This document shows positions 1-8,072 of a stretch of DNA of 64,000 nt, in pieces (the stretch's first letter is position 1; each line of letters opens with the position of its first letter). The notes under the pieces are model-generated. The model was not told where the DNA came from. It saw only the letters and a program-made list of their open reading frames with translations, and did no database searches. Position numbers and translations under genes: made by a program. This DNA comes from Pelagibacteraceae bacterium AG-426-M19 (GTDB lineage Bacteria; Pseudomonadota; Alphaproteobacteria; Pelagibacterales; Pelagibacteraceae), in assembly GCA_003210025.1 (NCBI GenBank), contig QCNW01000001.1, positions 62,001 to 126,000 of the forward strand. The letters run 5' to 3'.

Positions 1-312
1 ATAGTCACACAGTGGCTAATGGATACTCAGCCTATTATAGATTTTATCTCAAAACAAACAATACCAGTTCATGTTGGAATAACTGGGCCAATGAAAATAT
101 CTAGCTTAATTAAATTTGCTAATATTGTAGGGGCAAAAAATTCCATTAACTTTCTTAAATCTAATTTTAGTAAGGCGTTAGATTTATTGAAACCTAAAGA
201 CCCTAATGATTTAATTGGGAAAGTTAAATCGCATACTGATTATTTCCACATTTATACATTCGGCGGCTTGAAGGAAACTAACAAGTGGTTGAAGGAGAAT
301 AACTATGTCTAA
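1..312 (+). CDS. Methylenetetrahydrofolate reductase-like protein, C-terminal part (partial)
   Basis: The frame is open from base 1, so the gene begins before the window; 103 codons are visible. The tail contains VHVGITGP, a helical stretch, and an ending HIYTFGGLKETNKWL that resembles the last strand and helix of the MTHFR TIM barrel. The family interconverts 5-methyl-THF and 5,10-methylene-THF using FAD in the cytosol. The gene overlaps the next one by 8 bases, and that next gene is a folate-dependent methyltransferase. This suggests the pair moves a methyl group from substrate to THF and then oxidises it. The FAD-binding part is not visible, so the family call rests on the C-terminus and context. 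Confidence 0.7.
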   Translation: MVTQWLMDTQPIIDFISKQTIPVHVGITGPMKISSLIKFANIVGAKNSINFLKSNFSKALDLLKPKDPNDLIGKVKSHTDYFHIYTFGGLKETNKWLKENNYV

Positions 313-1660
313 TGAATTTGACTATAGTAAACTAAGACATACAACATCAGTAGATCAGTCTGATAGAAAAGTACCATACAATTTAAGGCAAAGCGGACCT
401 ACTAAAGTTGAGATGCTAATATCAACAAGAGTAAGGAAATCTCCATACTGGCATTTATCTATGAAAGCAGGATGTTGGAGAGCAACTGTTTATAACAGAA
501 TTTATCATCCAAGAGGTTATGTTAAACCTGAAGATGGTGGTGCAATGGTTGAGTACGAAGCAATTAAAAACCATGTAACAATGTGGAATGTTGCAGTTGA
601 AAGACAAATACAAGTTAAAGGACCAGATGCAGAAAAATTTGTTGATTATGTAATTACAAGAGATGCTACAAAAATTTCTCCAATGAGAGGAAGATATGTA
701 ATTTTGTGTAATTCTTATGGAGGAGTATTAAATGATCCTATTCTTTTAAGAATTTCTAAAGATGAATTTTGGTTTAGTTTATCAGATAGTGATATAGGAT
801 TATATCTGCAAGGAGTAAATGCAGATGAAAGGTTTAATGTTCAAATTAATGAAATAGATGCTTGTCCTGTACAAATTCAAGGTCCTAAAGCAAAAGCTTT
901 GATGAAAGATCTTTGTGGAAGTGAAGTTGATATTGATAACATGCCTTTTTATGGATTGGCTTCTGCAAAAGTTGGTGGAAGAAGTTGTATAATTTCTCAA
1001 ACAGGTTTTTCAGGCGAGTCTGGATTTGAAATATATTTAAGAGAAGCAACTTTATATGCCGAAGATATGTGGAATGCTGTTCTTGCAGCAGGTAAAAAAC
1101 ATAACTTAATGGTAATTGCTCCTGCACACCATAGAAGGATACAAGCTGGAATTCTTTCATGGGGACAAGATATGGATCATGAGCATAATCCATTTCAATG
1201 TAATCTTGGATATCAAGTTTCTTTATCTGGTAAAGGTGAATGGAACAAAAAAGCAGATTACATTGGTAAAAAAGCTCTCGAGAAAATGAAAGCTGATTTA
1301 AAAGCAGGTCATAAACCTTACAAACTTCAATTAGTTGGACTTGAATTAGGAGGAAAACCTATTGAAGAATATGCTCCAGATTTTTGGTTAATTTCAGAAA
1401 ACGGCAGTGAGCCTGTAGGATTTATAACTTCCCCTTGGTATCACCCAGAAAAAGGGAAAAATATTGCCATGGGATACGTTCCATTTGATGGCACGCTAAA
1501 TGCAAATGGTTTTCCAAGAGGTAAAGTTGGATCGAAATTTAAAGTCCACCTACCAGAAAAATATTCTGATAAACCTGGAGAACCGGTCGATGCAGTTGTT
1601 GTTGATATTCCATTTACTGAATCTTACAACGCAAATACAAGAGAAGTAGTTAATAAGTGA
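305..1660 (+). CDS. DmdA/GcvT-family THF-dependent demethylase (non-canonical paralogue)
   Basis: 451 aa with a GcvT/aminomethyltransferase fold. Segments such as TVYNRIYHP, MWNVAVERQIQVKGPDA and GGVLNDPILLRIS resemble the folate-binding half of DMSP demethylase DmdA and its GcvT relatives, and the C-terminal 110 residues fit the GcvT barrel. An N-terminal extension of about 40 residues makes it longer than DmdA (about 370 aa). The expected reaction is transfer of a methyl group from an S-, N- or O-methyl substrate to THF. The start is supported by AAGGAG just upstream and by an 8-base overlap with the MTHFR-like gene. The substrate is unknown; I would not call it DmdA itself. Confidence 0.75.
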   Translation: MSNEFDYSKLRHTTSVDQSDRKVPYNLRQSGPTKVEMLISTRVRKSPYWHLSMKAGCWRATVYNRIYHPRGYVKPEDGGAMVEYEAIKNHVTMWNVAVERQIQVKGPDAEKFVDYVITRDATKISPMRGRYVILCNSYGGVLNDPILLRISKDEFWFSLSDSDIGLYLQGVNADERFNVQINEIDACPVQIQGPKAKALMKDLCGSEVDIDNMPFYGLASAKVGGRSCIISQTGFSGESGFEIYLREATLYAEDMWNAVLAAGKKHNLMVIAPAHHRRIQAGILSWGQDMDHEHNPFQCNLGYQVSLSGKGEWNKKADYIGKKALEKMKADLKAGHKPYKLQLVGLELGGKPIEEYAPDFWLISENGSEPVGFITSPWYHPEKGKNIAMGYVPFDGTLNANGFPRGKVGSKFKVHLPEKYSDKPGEPVDAVVVDIPFTESYNANTREVVNK

Positions 1661-1670
1661 TAAAAATTTT

Positions 1671-1697
1671 TTTAGGGGGAATTTAATTCCCCCTAAA
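1671..1697. terminator. Strong hairpin after the MTHFR/GcvT-like operon
   Basis: A 13-base inverted repeat (TTTAGGGGGAATT and its complement around a single T) lies 11 bases after the GcvT-like stop codon. The five-G/five-C core is the most GC-rich stretch in this neighbourhood. There is no T-tract right after it on the plus strand, so it may work by RNA stabilisation as well as termination. Confidence 0.6.
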
Positions 1698-1699
1698 GT

Positions 1700-1807
1700 A
1701 TGACGAAAACCTTTTTCATAGTTGTTTGCATTATAATCACTATTGCACTAATAATATTCCCATTAATCGTTTCATATAAGGCGCAAAAAAAAAATAAAGA
1801 TAATTAA
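1700..1807 (+). CDS. 35-aa single-pass membrane peptide
   Basis: A 35-codon frame starts MTKTFFIVV, continues as one hydrophobic helix (about residues 5-25), and ends in a basic tail, KAQKKNKDN. Its stop codon overlaps the start of the Yip1-like gene by one base (TAATG), which suggests translational coupling. It starts directly after the hairpin that closes the upstream operon. No function is recognised. Evidence is the open frame, membrane-like composition and coupling only. Confidence 0.5.
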   Translation: MTKTFFIVVCIIITIALIIFPLIVSYKAQKKNKDN

Positions 1808-2352
1808 TGTTTGCTCAGTTTTTAGATATTGTTTTTAAATCATTAAAGCTCGATAAAACTCTTTATAGAACTCCAAGATATTATGGAGAAGCTGGAATTT
1901 ATTTTGCAATTCTAATTATGATTTTAGATGGGGTTGCTGGAGCAGTTGCGGCTAACACGATTGTAAAAACATCAGTTGGTATATCTGGTTTAACAGCATT
2001 ATTAACCTGGCTGGTGTGGGCAATTTTTATATTTGTAATTGGAGTTAAAATTTTTCCTGATAAAGATAGAAAAATTCCATTTAAAAGAGTTCTTATAGCT
2101 GTTGGGTACGCACACGCTCCAGGTCTGATAAGATTTTTTGCAGTTACACCAGAACTGGTTCTTTTAATTATTTTTCTTACTCAATTTTGGATTTTTGCTT
2201 CATTAATCATTGCAACAAGACATATTTTAAATTTAAAATCTAATTTAAAAGCATTTGGAATTGTATTTTTGTCTTTTTTAATTATTTCTTTTTTGACAAT
2301 TTCATTTGTAATGACAAAAATTAATTCATTGCCTATAAGTACAAATATTTAA
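1807..2352 (+). CDS. Yip1-family integral membrane protein
   Basis: 181 aa with about five hydrophobic segments (roughly residues 30-50, 60-80, 95-112, 117-137 and 148-168) and short charged loops. The layout and the GEAGIYFAILIMILDG and VGYAHAPGLIRF segments look like bacterial Yip1/YIPF-domain proteins, whose role in bacteria is unknown. It is translationally coupled to the small membrane peptide upstream. Its 3' end overlaps by 4 bases the 3' end of the convergent small Cys-pair gene on the other strand. Confidence 0.6.
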   Translation: MFAQFLDIVFKSLKLDKTLYRTPRYYGEAGIYFAILIMILDGVAGAVAANTIVKTSVGISGLTALLTWLVWAIFIFVIGVKIFPDKDRKIPFKRVLIAVGYAHAPGLIRFFAVTPELVLLIIFLTQFWIFASLIIATRHILNLKSNLKAFGIVFLSFLIISFLTISFVMTKINSLPISTNI

Positions 2353-2516
2353 AGCGGAAATAAAGTTTTAGATGTTCTGCAGGAGTTACAAAGTTTATAT
2401 CCTGTGAGTATTAAATTTTGAGTTACTGTCTCGTCTTCTTTTTTACATTCATCACAAATATCATTTAATTCATTATTATCTGATTTGTCTGATTTATATT
2501 CAAAGTTATCAGTCAT
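2349..2516 (-). CDS. Small Cys-pair (zinc-ribbon-like) protein, 55 aa
   Basis: A 55-codon minus-strand frame starts MTDNFEYKSD and carries two CxxC pairs (CDEC at 21-24 and CNSC at 43-46), the spacing expected for a small zinc ribbon. It overlaps the end of the DUF3726-type gene by 8 bases (ATGACTGA), so it appears to be translated as the last gene of that operon. The middle is acidic and polar. The function is unknown; a metal-bound accessory or scaffold role for the operon is inference. Confidence 0.6.
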   Translation of the reverse strand: MTDNFEYKSDKSDNNELNDICDECKKEDETVTQNLILTGYKLCNSCRTSKTLFPL

Positions 2517-3117
2517 TATCTGTTAATCCTGCTCCTGCAGTTTTTTGTTTTAACTCATCAGTTTCTTCCACAAATGTGTTTTCTGATAATTTTGTTAATT
2601 CTTTCCAATCTTCTTCAGAAAAATTATTCTTATTTTCTAAGAATTGAATTTTAATTACATCAGCTTTTTCTACAATCTCACTACTTAAGTAATTTGAATA
2701 AATTGATTGATTGAAATTTAATAAAAATTCTTTTTGATCTATCTTTAAAAAAATTCTCTTTCCTGTTATTTCTGAAGATCTGCTGACAAACGGCAAAAAT
2801 ATCAATGGGTAAGCCATTTTTTCAATTTCTATATCATTTAGATCTTGGATAGAGATAGATTGATCAAAAAAACTTAATCCAAGTTTAATCGGACAGTAAA
2901 AGTTTTGAGGTCTGTTGCTTTTGTTAAAAGATTGGCAATTTTCAAACTTCTCATTATTAAAAATCTTAAAATATTGGTTTATGTTTTTTATTCCTGGTAA
3001 ACCAAATAACTCGAGTTGTTTAATGTTCTTTCCTATTTCTTCTGCAACTCCCCAGGAGAAACCTTTAGCTTTTGTTGAACGTTTAACAATCGTGTCAATT
3101 TCACTATAACTTCTCAT
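2509..3117 (-). CDS. DUF3726-type protein
   Basis: 202 aa. The N-terminus (SEIDTIVKRSTKAKGFSWG, then VAEEIGK and GLPGI) matches my recollection of DUF3726 proteins, which share a basic-Gly-x-x-WG-x-AEE signature. No catalytic motif or signal peptide is visible, so it should be cytosolic. It lies 8 bases after the 550-aa gene and overlaps the zinc-ribbon-like gene, as the third gene of a four-gene minus operon headed by an M19-fold protein. The function of the family is unknown to me. The family name is from memory of the motif. Confidence 0.55.
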   Translation of the reverse strand: MRSYSEIDTIVKRSTKAKGFSWGVAEEIGKNIKQLELFGLPGIKNINQYFKIFNNEKFENCQSFNKSNRPQNFYCPIKLGLSFFDQSISIQDLNDIEIEKMAYPLIFLPFVSRSSEITGKRIFLKIDQKEFLLNFNQSIYSNYLSSEIVEKADVIKIQFLENKNNFSEEDWKELTKLSENTFVEETDELKQKTAGAGLTDND

Positions 3118-3125
3118 TAATTACT

Positions 3126-4778
3126 TTAGTTATATATCCAATATTGATTAAATGAATTAAGTTCATCTGGTAATGGAGCTCCTTGAAACATGCAAATCCT
3201 TAACCATTTGTCAGATCTTGGATCAAACTTTACCGCCCCAAAAAAAGATAGTTTAAGTCTTAACATATCTATAGGAACTAATTTTGAGCCGATGGTGTTA
3301 TCTTGAATTTCAGAATATGGATATTTCTCTGTTATAAACACTCTTCTTACAATATGTCTTAAATCATTGTTCTGTACTAGAAAATTACCAATCTTTAAGC
3401 TGTTTTTTAAATTAAAAATAGTTTCATAAAGTTTTTTTATATCTCTAGCAATAGCCGTAGGCTGCTCAAGTTCTGAACCATTATCTTCAAACCGATCTCC
3501 AATTCTAGGCTCTTCTTTATTTTTTGAAATGAACCAAAATTTTTTATTATTTTCATTTTTTGAAAAATCAATTTTTAAAATATCTGAATAATTTTTTTCA
3601 ATTATTTCTCTTAGGTCATTTATAGTTCTGTCTATAGGTATATTAAAACTACTATCCTCGTCTGAACTCATTTGAGAAATCAAAGGATCAGTTATTTCAT
3701 TATATGGCTCCATCATTATAGAAACCAAATACTCAACTCCTTCTTCAGATAAATTTTTCTCTGCCCAGTTATATAATTTATCAAATATATAAATATTTGA
3801 TTTATCAATATTATCTTTCAAATAAATGATTAAATTTTGTAAATCATTAATTAAATTGTTTATTTTTTTCTTTTGGTATTCGCTGTCAGTATTCCATGAA
3901 GTTACATTTTTTAAAGATTTTATCAAACAGTTGTAAAAAATTTTAAATTCTTCTTCTGATACTTTTTCTATTTCTCTTATTTTTTTTAAAGCTGTCTCTT
4001 TAGCTAGAATCCAATTATTTAACAATGAAGGGTGGTTTACAATAAATGGTGCCATTCCCAATCCAGTTGAATTTCCAATTCCTAAATTTCTGCAAATATC
4101 CAAGTCTAATTCTACTGCGTCTTTAGGATTTTTATGTTTTGCTATATGATTGACTTGATCGAAAGTAAATTGTCTTACAAGGTAAACTAACATCATTTCC
4201 AATCTAAAAGGACCATTTATTTCTTCTCTATTTTTAATTCTAAACCTGTCTGCTAATCCAAATTTTCCTGAGCCATATACTGCAGTTGTTCTGTACAAAT
4301 ATCCAACTTTTGAAAGCTCATTAGTATTTGGCTGGATACCTTTTGATAGACACTCAACCACATAATTAAATGCTCTAACTGATTTATTTGCTCTTGAGAG
4401 AGTTAATTCTTTATAAGAAAGTCTCCCTACTTCTTGTTTAGGGACATTTTGTGAAAGTCTATCAATATCAATTTTTGAAGGAATGCCATCATACAAAGCA
4501 AATGCAGCATCCCATTTAGTTGCTATTACTCTATCAGATCTTTCCTCATCTTTAAGCTCATTGGCAAAACAAACTAGAGAATATGTTTTTTTATCTTTTG
4601 AAAATGAATAAATAGCAACTCCATATCCCCTATCATTCAAGTCAAACAAATCTCTGTTATATTTCCAATCTTTGAACTCATTTAAAAATGATCTTAGAAA
4701 AGATAATTTAGATTGATGAAACGATCCAAGTCTAGAAAGTTTCATTACAATTTTAGGATCTCTTAATGGAACTTGCAT
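3126..4778 (-). CDS. Conserved protein of unknown function, 550 aa
   Basis: A long soluble-looking protein without signal peptide or membrane segments. The N-terminal half (about 1-250) is mixed alpha/beta with a block around 85-110 (KWDAAFALYDG) and a Gly-rich block near 235-245 (LGIGNSTGLGMAPF). The middle (about 260-350) is Lys/Glu/Asn-rich and probably helical. The C-terminus ends with DKWLRICMFQGAPLPDEL. I do not recognise the family. It shares a single base with the upstream M19-fold gene (4778), so the two are almost certainly co-translated, and it is followed after 8 bases by the DUF3726-type gene. Confidence 0.6.
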   Translation of the reverse strand: MQVPLRDPKIVMKLSRLGSFHQSKLSFLRSFLNEFKDWKYNRDLFDLNDRGYGVAIYSFSKDKKTYSLVCFANELKDEERSDRVIATKWDAAFALYDGIPSKIDIDRLSQNVPKQEVGRLSYKELTLSRANKSVRAFNYVVECLSKGIQPNTNELSKVGYLYRTTAVYGSGKFGLADRFRIKNREEINGPFRLEMMLVYLVRQFTFDQVNHIAKHKNPKDAVELDLDICRNLGIGNSTGLGMAPFIVNHPSLLNNWILAKETALKKIREIEKVSEEEFKIFYNCLIKSLKNVTSWNTDSEYQKKKINNLINDLQNLIIYLKDNIDKSNIYIFDKLYNWAEKNLSEEGVEYLVSIMMEPYNEITDPLISQMSSDEDSSFNIPIDRTINDLREIIEKNYSDILKIDFSKNENNKKFWFISKNKEEPRIGDRFEDNGSELEQPTAIARDIKKLYETIFNLKNSLKIGNFLVQNNDLRHIVRRVFITEKYPYSEIQDNTIGSKLVPIDMLRLKLSFFGAVKFDPRSDKWLRICMFQGAPLPDELNSFNQYWIYN

Positions 4779-5746
4779 TAATTAATTCCTTTATAAAAAT
4801 TAAACCAGTTATTGCCAAGTATCTTATTTATCTCTTCTTCCTGAAAACCTTTATTTTTTAGTTCTGTGTTTATATTATTAAATCCTCTTGCATCCAAAAA
4901 CCAATCTGGTTGTTTTGGAAAACCAGGTTTATCTATGCTGCCTTCACCAAAATTTTTTGATTTTGACCATGTTCCATTTCTCATCCACTCAACTACACTG
5001 TCTGGTTGGTTCAAACATAAGTCTGATCCTATACCAACATTATTAATACCCATAATTTCAACTGTTCTTGCAACCATTTCACAAAAACTTTCTATTTTAC
5101 AATTCGTTCCATCTTTTAAATGGTGAGCATACAATGATAATCCTAACATTCCTCCACTGTCGGATAAAACTTTTAATAATTCTGTAGATTTATTTCTTTT
5201 TGCTTCAAACCAAAAAGCTGGATTTGCATGAGTGATCGCAATAGGTTTTTGACTAATTTCAATTGCATCAAGTGTACTTTTTTCTGCTGAATGAGACATG
5301 TCAACAACGATACCTACTCTATTCATTTCTTTAATAGCCTCTTTTCCAAAATTAGTAACTCCGCTATCATTTTTTTCATAACATCCAGTGGCTAATAATG
5401 ATTGGTTGTTATAAGTTAATTGCATAAATCGACAACCTTGTGAGTGTACTTTTTCTATAAGACCTATGTCATCTTCAATTGGTGAACAATTTTGAAATCC
5501 AAAAAAAATTGCAGTTTTGTTTTCTTCTTTTGCTTTTGTAATATCGTTGTAGTTATTGCCTAGAAATATAAGATCTTTGTTTTCTTCAAAATGTTTATTC
5601 CATTCTTGTATTCTTTGTTGTAATTCATCATAATCTTCATGATAAACTAACGTTACGTGAACCGCATTTAATCCAGCTTTATTATTTATTTCAAAGATTT
5701 CTCTAGACCATTTACAATACTGAAGATTATCAATTCGATAATTCAT
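4778..5746 (-). CDS. Peptidase M19 (renal dipeptidase)-fold protein with altered metal site
   Basis: 322 aa that align by motif with the M19 TIM barrel: VDMSHS (His152), ITHAN (His173), Arg184 in KRNKS, and GIGSD (Asp242). Canonical M19 enzymes bind two zincs using an N-terminal HxD, a bridging Glu and the two later His. Here the HxD position reads DNLQY (Leu8, Tyr10) and the bridging Glu position is Gln85 in FGFQN. A normal dinuclear dipeptidase is therefore unlikely, although the substrate-side Arg/Asp remain. It heads the operon with the 550-aa, DUF3726-type and zinc-ribbon-like genes. From memory, M19-family genes also sit beside dimethylglycine-demethylation genes in Pseudomonas, which would fit the C1 theme. 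Confidence 0.75.
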   Translation of the reverse strand: MNYRIDNLQYCKWSREIFEINNKAGLNAVHVTLVYHEDYDELQQRIQEWNKHFEENKDLIFLGNNYNDITKAKEENKTAIFFGFQNCSPIEDDIGLIEKVHSQGCRFMQLTYNNQSLLATGCYEKNDSGVTNFGKEAIKEMNRVGIVVDMSHSAEKSTLDAIEISQKPIAITHANPAFWFEAKRNKSTELLKVLSDSGGMLGLSLYAHHLKDGTNCKIESFCEMVARTVEIMGINNVGIGSDLCLNQPDSVVEWMRNGTWSKSKNFGEGSIDKPGFPKQPDWFLDARGFNNINTELKNKGFQEEEINKILGNNWFNFYKGIN

Positions 5747-5850
5747 ATTTGCTATACACTATTATTATTATTATGATTGTCACTAACTTAAACTGTCCTT
5801 AGCTAAAAATTGCAATTTAAGGGAAATATCTGTAAATTGATATTGGTTTC

Positions 5851-6345
5851 ATGAAATACAAAAAAAAATCACATAAAGTATCAATTGTCATGGGTAGTCA
5901 GTCTGATTACAAAACAATGAAGAATTGTGAAAAAGTTCTTAAGATTTTAAAAGTTAATTATGAGACAAATATCGTTTCTGCACACAGAACCCCTGATAGA
6001 CTTTATACCTATGCAAAGAAAGCAGAAAATAATAATATTTCTATTATTATTGCTGGGGCCGGTGGATCAGCACATTTGCCTGGCATGATTGCTGCAATAA
6101 CTAGAATTCCAGTTATAGGTATTCCCATTGAAAGTAAAAAGTTAAAAGGTTTAGACAGCCTACTATCAATTGCTCAAATGCCAAAAGGAATTCCTGTTGG
6201 TACAGTTGCTATTGGAGAAGATGGTGCAATCAATGCTGGTTTATATGCTGCTTCAATTATAGCTACGTATGATAACAATGTAAAAAAAACACTTTTAAAT
6301 TGGCGAAAAAAACAAACATCAAAAGTAAAAAAAAAACCAAAGTAA
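5851..6345 (+). CDS. purE: N5-carboxyaminoimidazole ribonucleotide mutase (PurE)
   Basis: 164 aa, the normal size for class I PurE. The N-terminal substrate loop MGSQSD, the catalytic-His block SAHRTPDR and the Gly-rich AGAGGSAHLPGM block are all present. It converts N5-CAIR to CAIR in de novo purine synthesis, using the product of PurK, whose gene starts 3 bases downstream. The C-terminus ends in a Lys-rich tail. The upstream region (5747-5850) is shared with the divergent M19 operon and contains an ATT repeat near 5759-5773. Confidence 0.95.
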   Translation: MKYKKKSHKVSIVMGSQSDYKTMKNCEKVLKILKVNYETNIVSAHRTPDRLYTYAKKAENNNISIIIAGAGGSAHLPGMIAAITRIPVIGIPIESKKLKGLDSLLSIAQMPKGIPVGTVAIGEDGAINAGLYAASIIATYDNNVKKTLLNWRKKQTSKVKKKPK

Positions 6346-6348
6346 TTA

Positions 6349-7410
6349 ATGTCTAAACCTGATCTAGGAATAATAGGAGGTGGACAATTAGGAAGTCTAT
6401 TGGCAGCCGCAGCAAAAAAACTAAATATTAAAACGGTTATTTTATCAGACGATAAAGATGCACCCGCAATTAATTTTGCTGATGAATTTATTTATGGAGA
6501 TTACAAAGACATGAATATTATCAATAACTTTTTAGAAAAAGTCGATCTTGTTACTTATGAGTTTGAAAATATCCCATATGATATATTGAAAAAAATTAAT
6601 GAAACCAAATCTGTATTACCAAGCCCTGAAATAAATAAATTAATTCAAAATAGAATGACTGAAAAAGAGTTTTTAAATAAAAACAATATAACTACGACAC
6701 AGTTTGTAAGTATAAACGATTTAGATGATATAAAAATAAATGATAGATTAATACCTGGTTTATTGAAAACTTGTACACTTGGTTATGATGGAAAAGGCCA
6801 ATATAAAATAGATAATGCAAATGATTTAAATGAAGATTTTGATTTTTCGAAAGGCTACATCTTAGAAAAGATGGTAAATTTAAAAAAAGAAATTTCAGTG
6901 GTAGTTACAAGATTTGGCCACCAAAAATATGAAATTTATGATCCAATTGAAAATTATCATGAAGACCAGATATTAAAACACTCTAAAATTCCTGCAGATA
7001 TAAGTGATGAAATTAAAAATAAAGCATTGGACTGGGCAAAAACAGTAGCTGAAGAGCTTGATTATATTGGCACTATGTGCGTTGAATTCTTTATAGATAA
7101 AAATAATAATTTATATGCTAATGAAGTTGCACCAAGAGTACATAATTCTGGACACCTAACTATAAATTCACACAACATTAGCCAATTTGAAAATCATATA
7201 AGAGCTGTATGTGGACTTGAAAAATTAGAAACAAAAAAAATTTATAATGCAAAAATGCTTAATTTGATTGGTGAAGATATATTAGAATATAAAAATAAAA
7301 AATTTAAAGAAAATGAATTTTTTAAAGAAAATGAATTTTTTTATGATTATTTAAAAAAAGAAGTTAAAGCTAAAAGAAAAATGGGACATTTAACAACTAT
7401 AGAAAAATAG
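6349..7410 (+). CDS. purK: N5-carboxyaminoimidazole ribonucleotide synthase (PurK)
   Basis: 353 aa, ATP-grasp fold. The N-terminal Rossmann-like GIIGGGQLG, the ATP-grasp segment LKTCTLGYDGKGQ and the metal-binding/catalytic block NEVAPRVHNSGH identify PurK. It carboxylates AIR to N5-CAIR with ATP and bicarbonate, in tandem with purE. The C-terminal part carries an exact 18-bp tandem duplication, giving the repeated peptide FKENEF. The gene ends 2 bases before the convergent SRAP gene. Confidence 0.95.
   Translation: MSKPDLGIIGGGQLGSLLAAAAKKLNIKTVILSDDKDAPAINFADEFIYGDYKDMNIINNFLEKVDLVTYEFENIPYDILKKINETKSVLPSPEINKLIQNRMTEKEFLNKNNITTTQFVSINDLDDIKINDRLIPGLLKTCTLGYDGKGQYKIDNANDLNEDFDFSKGYILEKMVNLKKEISVVVTRFGHQKYEIYDPIENYHEDQILKHSKIPADISDEIKNKALDWAKTVAEELDYIGTMCVEFFIDKNNNLYANEVAPRVHNSGHLTINSHNISQFENHIRAVCGLEKLETKKIYNAKMLNLIGEDILEYKNKKFKENEFFKENEFFYDYLKKEVKAKRKMGHLTTIEK
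7303..7338 (+). repeat. 18-bp perfect tandem duplication inside purK
   Basis: Two identical copies of TTTAAAGAAAATGAATTT lie head to tail (7303-7320 and 7321-7338). They keep the frame and duplicate the six residues FKENEF near the PurK C-terminus. This looks like a recent slippage or duplication event in AT-rich coding DNA. Confidence 0.9.
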
Positions 7411-7412
7411 TT

Positions 7413-8036
7413 TTAAGATATAGTTTGTATCAAAGAAATATTATTGTTTGTGGGTTTATTTACTTCCTTTGAAACCTCATGAAAGTTTAATTTTGTTTTT
7501 TTACATTCTTTAAGAAAACTGGATCCTGTTAATTCAAGATTTAAATATCTATTAACATCATTTTCATTAATTATAACAGGCTGTCTATGATGTATTTCTT
7601 TAATATTTTCATCTGCATCCTCGGTTATTAAACAAAATTGATCATTGTCATAAATAGCCGCTAAATACATAAGCTTTTTATCTTCTCTTAAAAAATAATA
7701 AGGTGTTTTATTTTCATTTTCTCTTTTCCACTCATAAAAACCATCTGCTACAGCTACACATCTATGTAGTCGAATTAATTTTTTGAAAGACACTTTTTCA
7801 TCTATAGTTTCTAGTCTTGCATTTATTAAAGGTTTAAAATCTTTTTGCTTAGCCCAGCTAGGTACTACTCCCCACTTTAAATTTTCTAGAGTATTTCCAT
7901 TATTATATTTTTTAATTACAGGTAATTTTTGAAATGGATGTGCATTATAATTTTCATTATCTTCAACTTGTATAGCTGACTTAACAAGTTTTTTTGTTTT
8001 TGTAACGGGGCTAGTTATTACGTATCTTCCACACAT
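7413..8036 (-). CDS. SRAP-family abasic-site DNA-protein crosslinking protein (YedK/HMCES-like)
   Basis: 207 aa. Cys2 directly after the start Met (MCGRY) is the nucleophile that forms a covalent link to abasic sites in single-stranded DNA. The supporting residues are visible: Asn72 in INARLE, Glu102 in YEWK and His149 in IHHRQPVII. The protein is slightly shorter than many homologues but has all motifs. It protects abasic sites during replication. It is convergent with purK and divergent from the GNAT gene. Confidence 0.93.
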   Translation of the reverse strand: MCGRYVITSPVTKTKKLVKSAIQVEDNENYNAHPFQKLPVIKKYNNGNTLENLKWGVVPSWAKQKDFKPLINARLETIDEKVSFKKLIRLHRCVAVADGFYEWKRENENKTPYYFLREDKKLMYLAAIYDNDQFCLITEDADENIKEIHHRQPVIINENDVNRYLNLELTGSSFLKECKKTKLNFHEVSKEVNKPTNNNISLIQTIS

Positions 8037-8072
8037 ATTTAATTTTCTTGGTTTAATCTAAATTTAGATTAT

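Noticed and set aside
885-1193. Antisense frames inside the GcvT-like gene and many similar frames across the window
   Set aside because: They lie opposite well-supported genes, have no ribosome-binding sites and show no recognisable protein features; AT-rich coding strands easily give such open frames.
305-1660. Calling this gene dmdA
   Set aside because: The protein is about 80 residues longer than DMSP demethylases and has a distinct N-terminus. It is only DmdA/GcvT-like, so no symbol was given.
5747-5850. Regulatory repeat before purE (ATT repeats and a TTGTCA box)
   Set aside because: The ATT repeat is simple sequence. The TTGTCA box at 5777-5782 with TAGCTA 17 bases on is a poor -10 match, so it was not listed.
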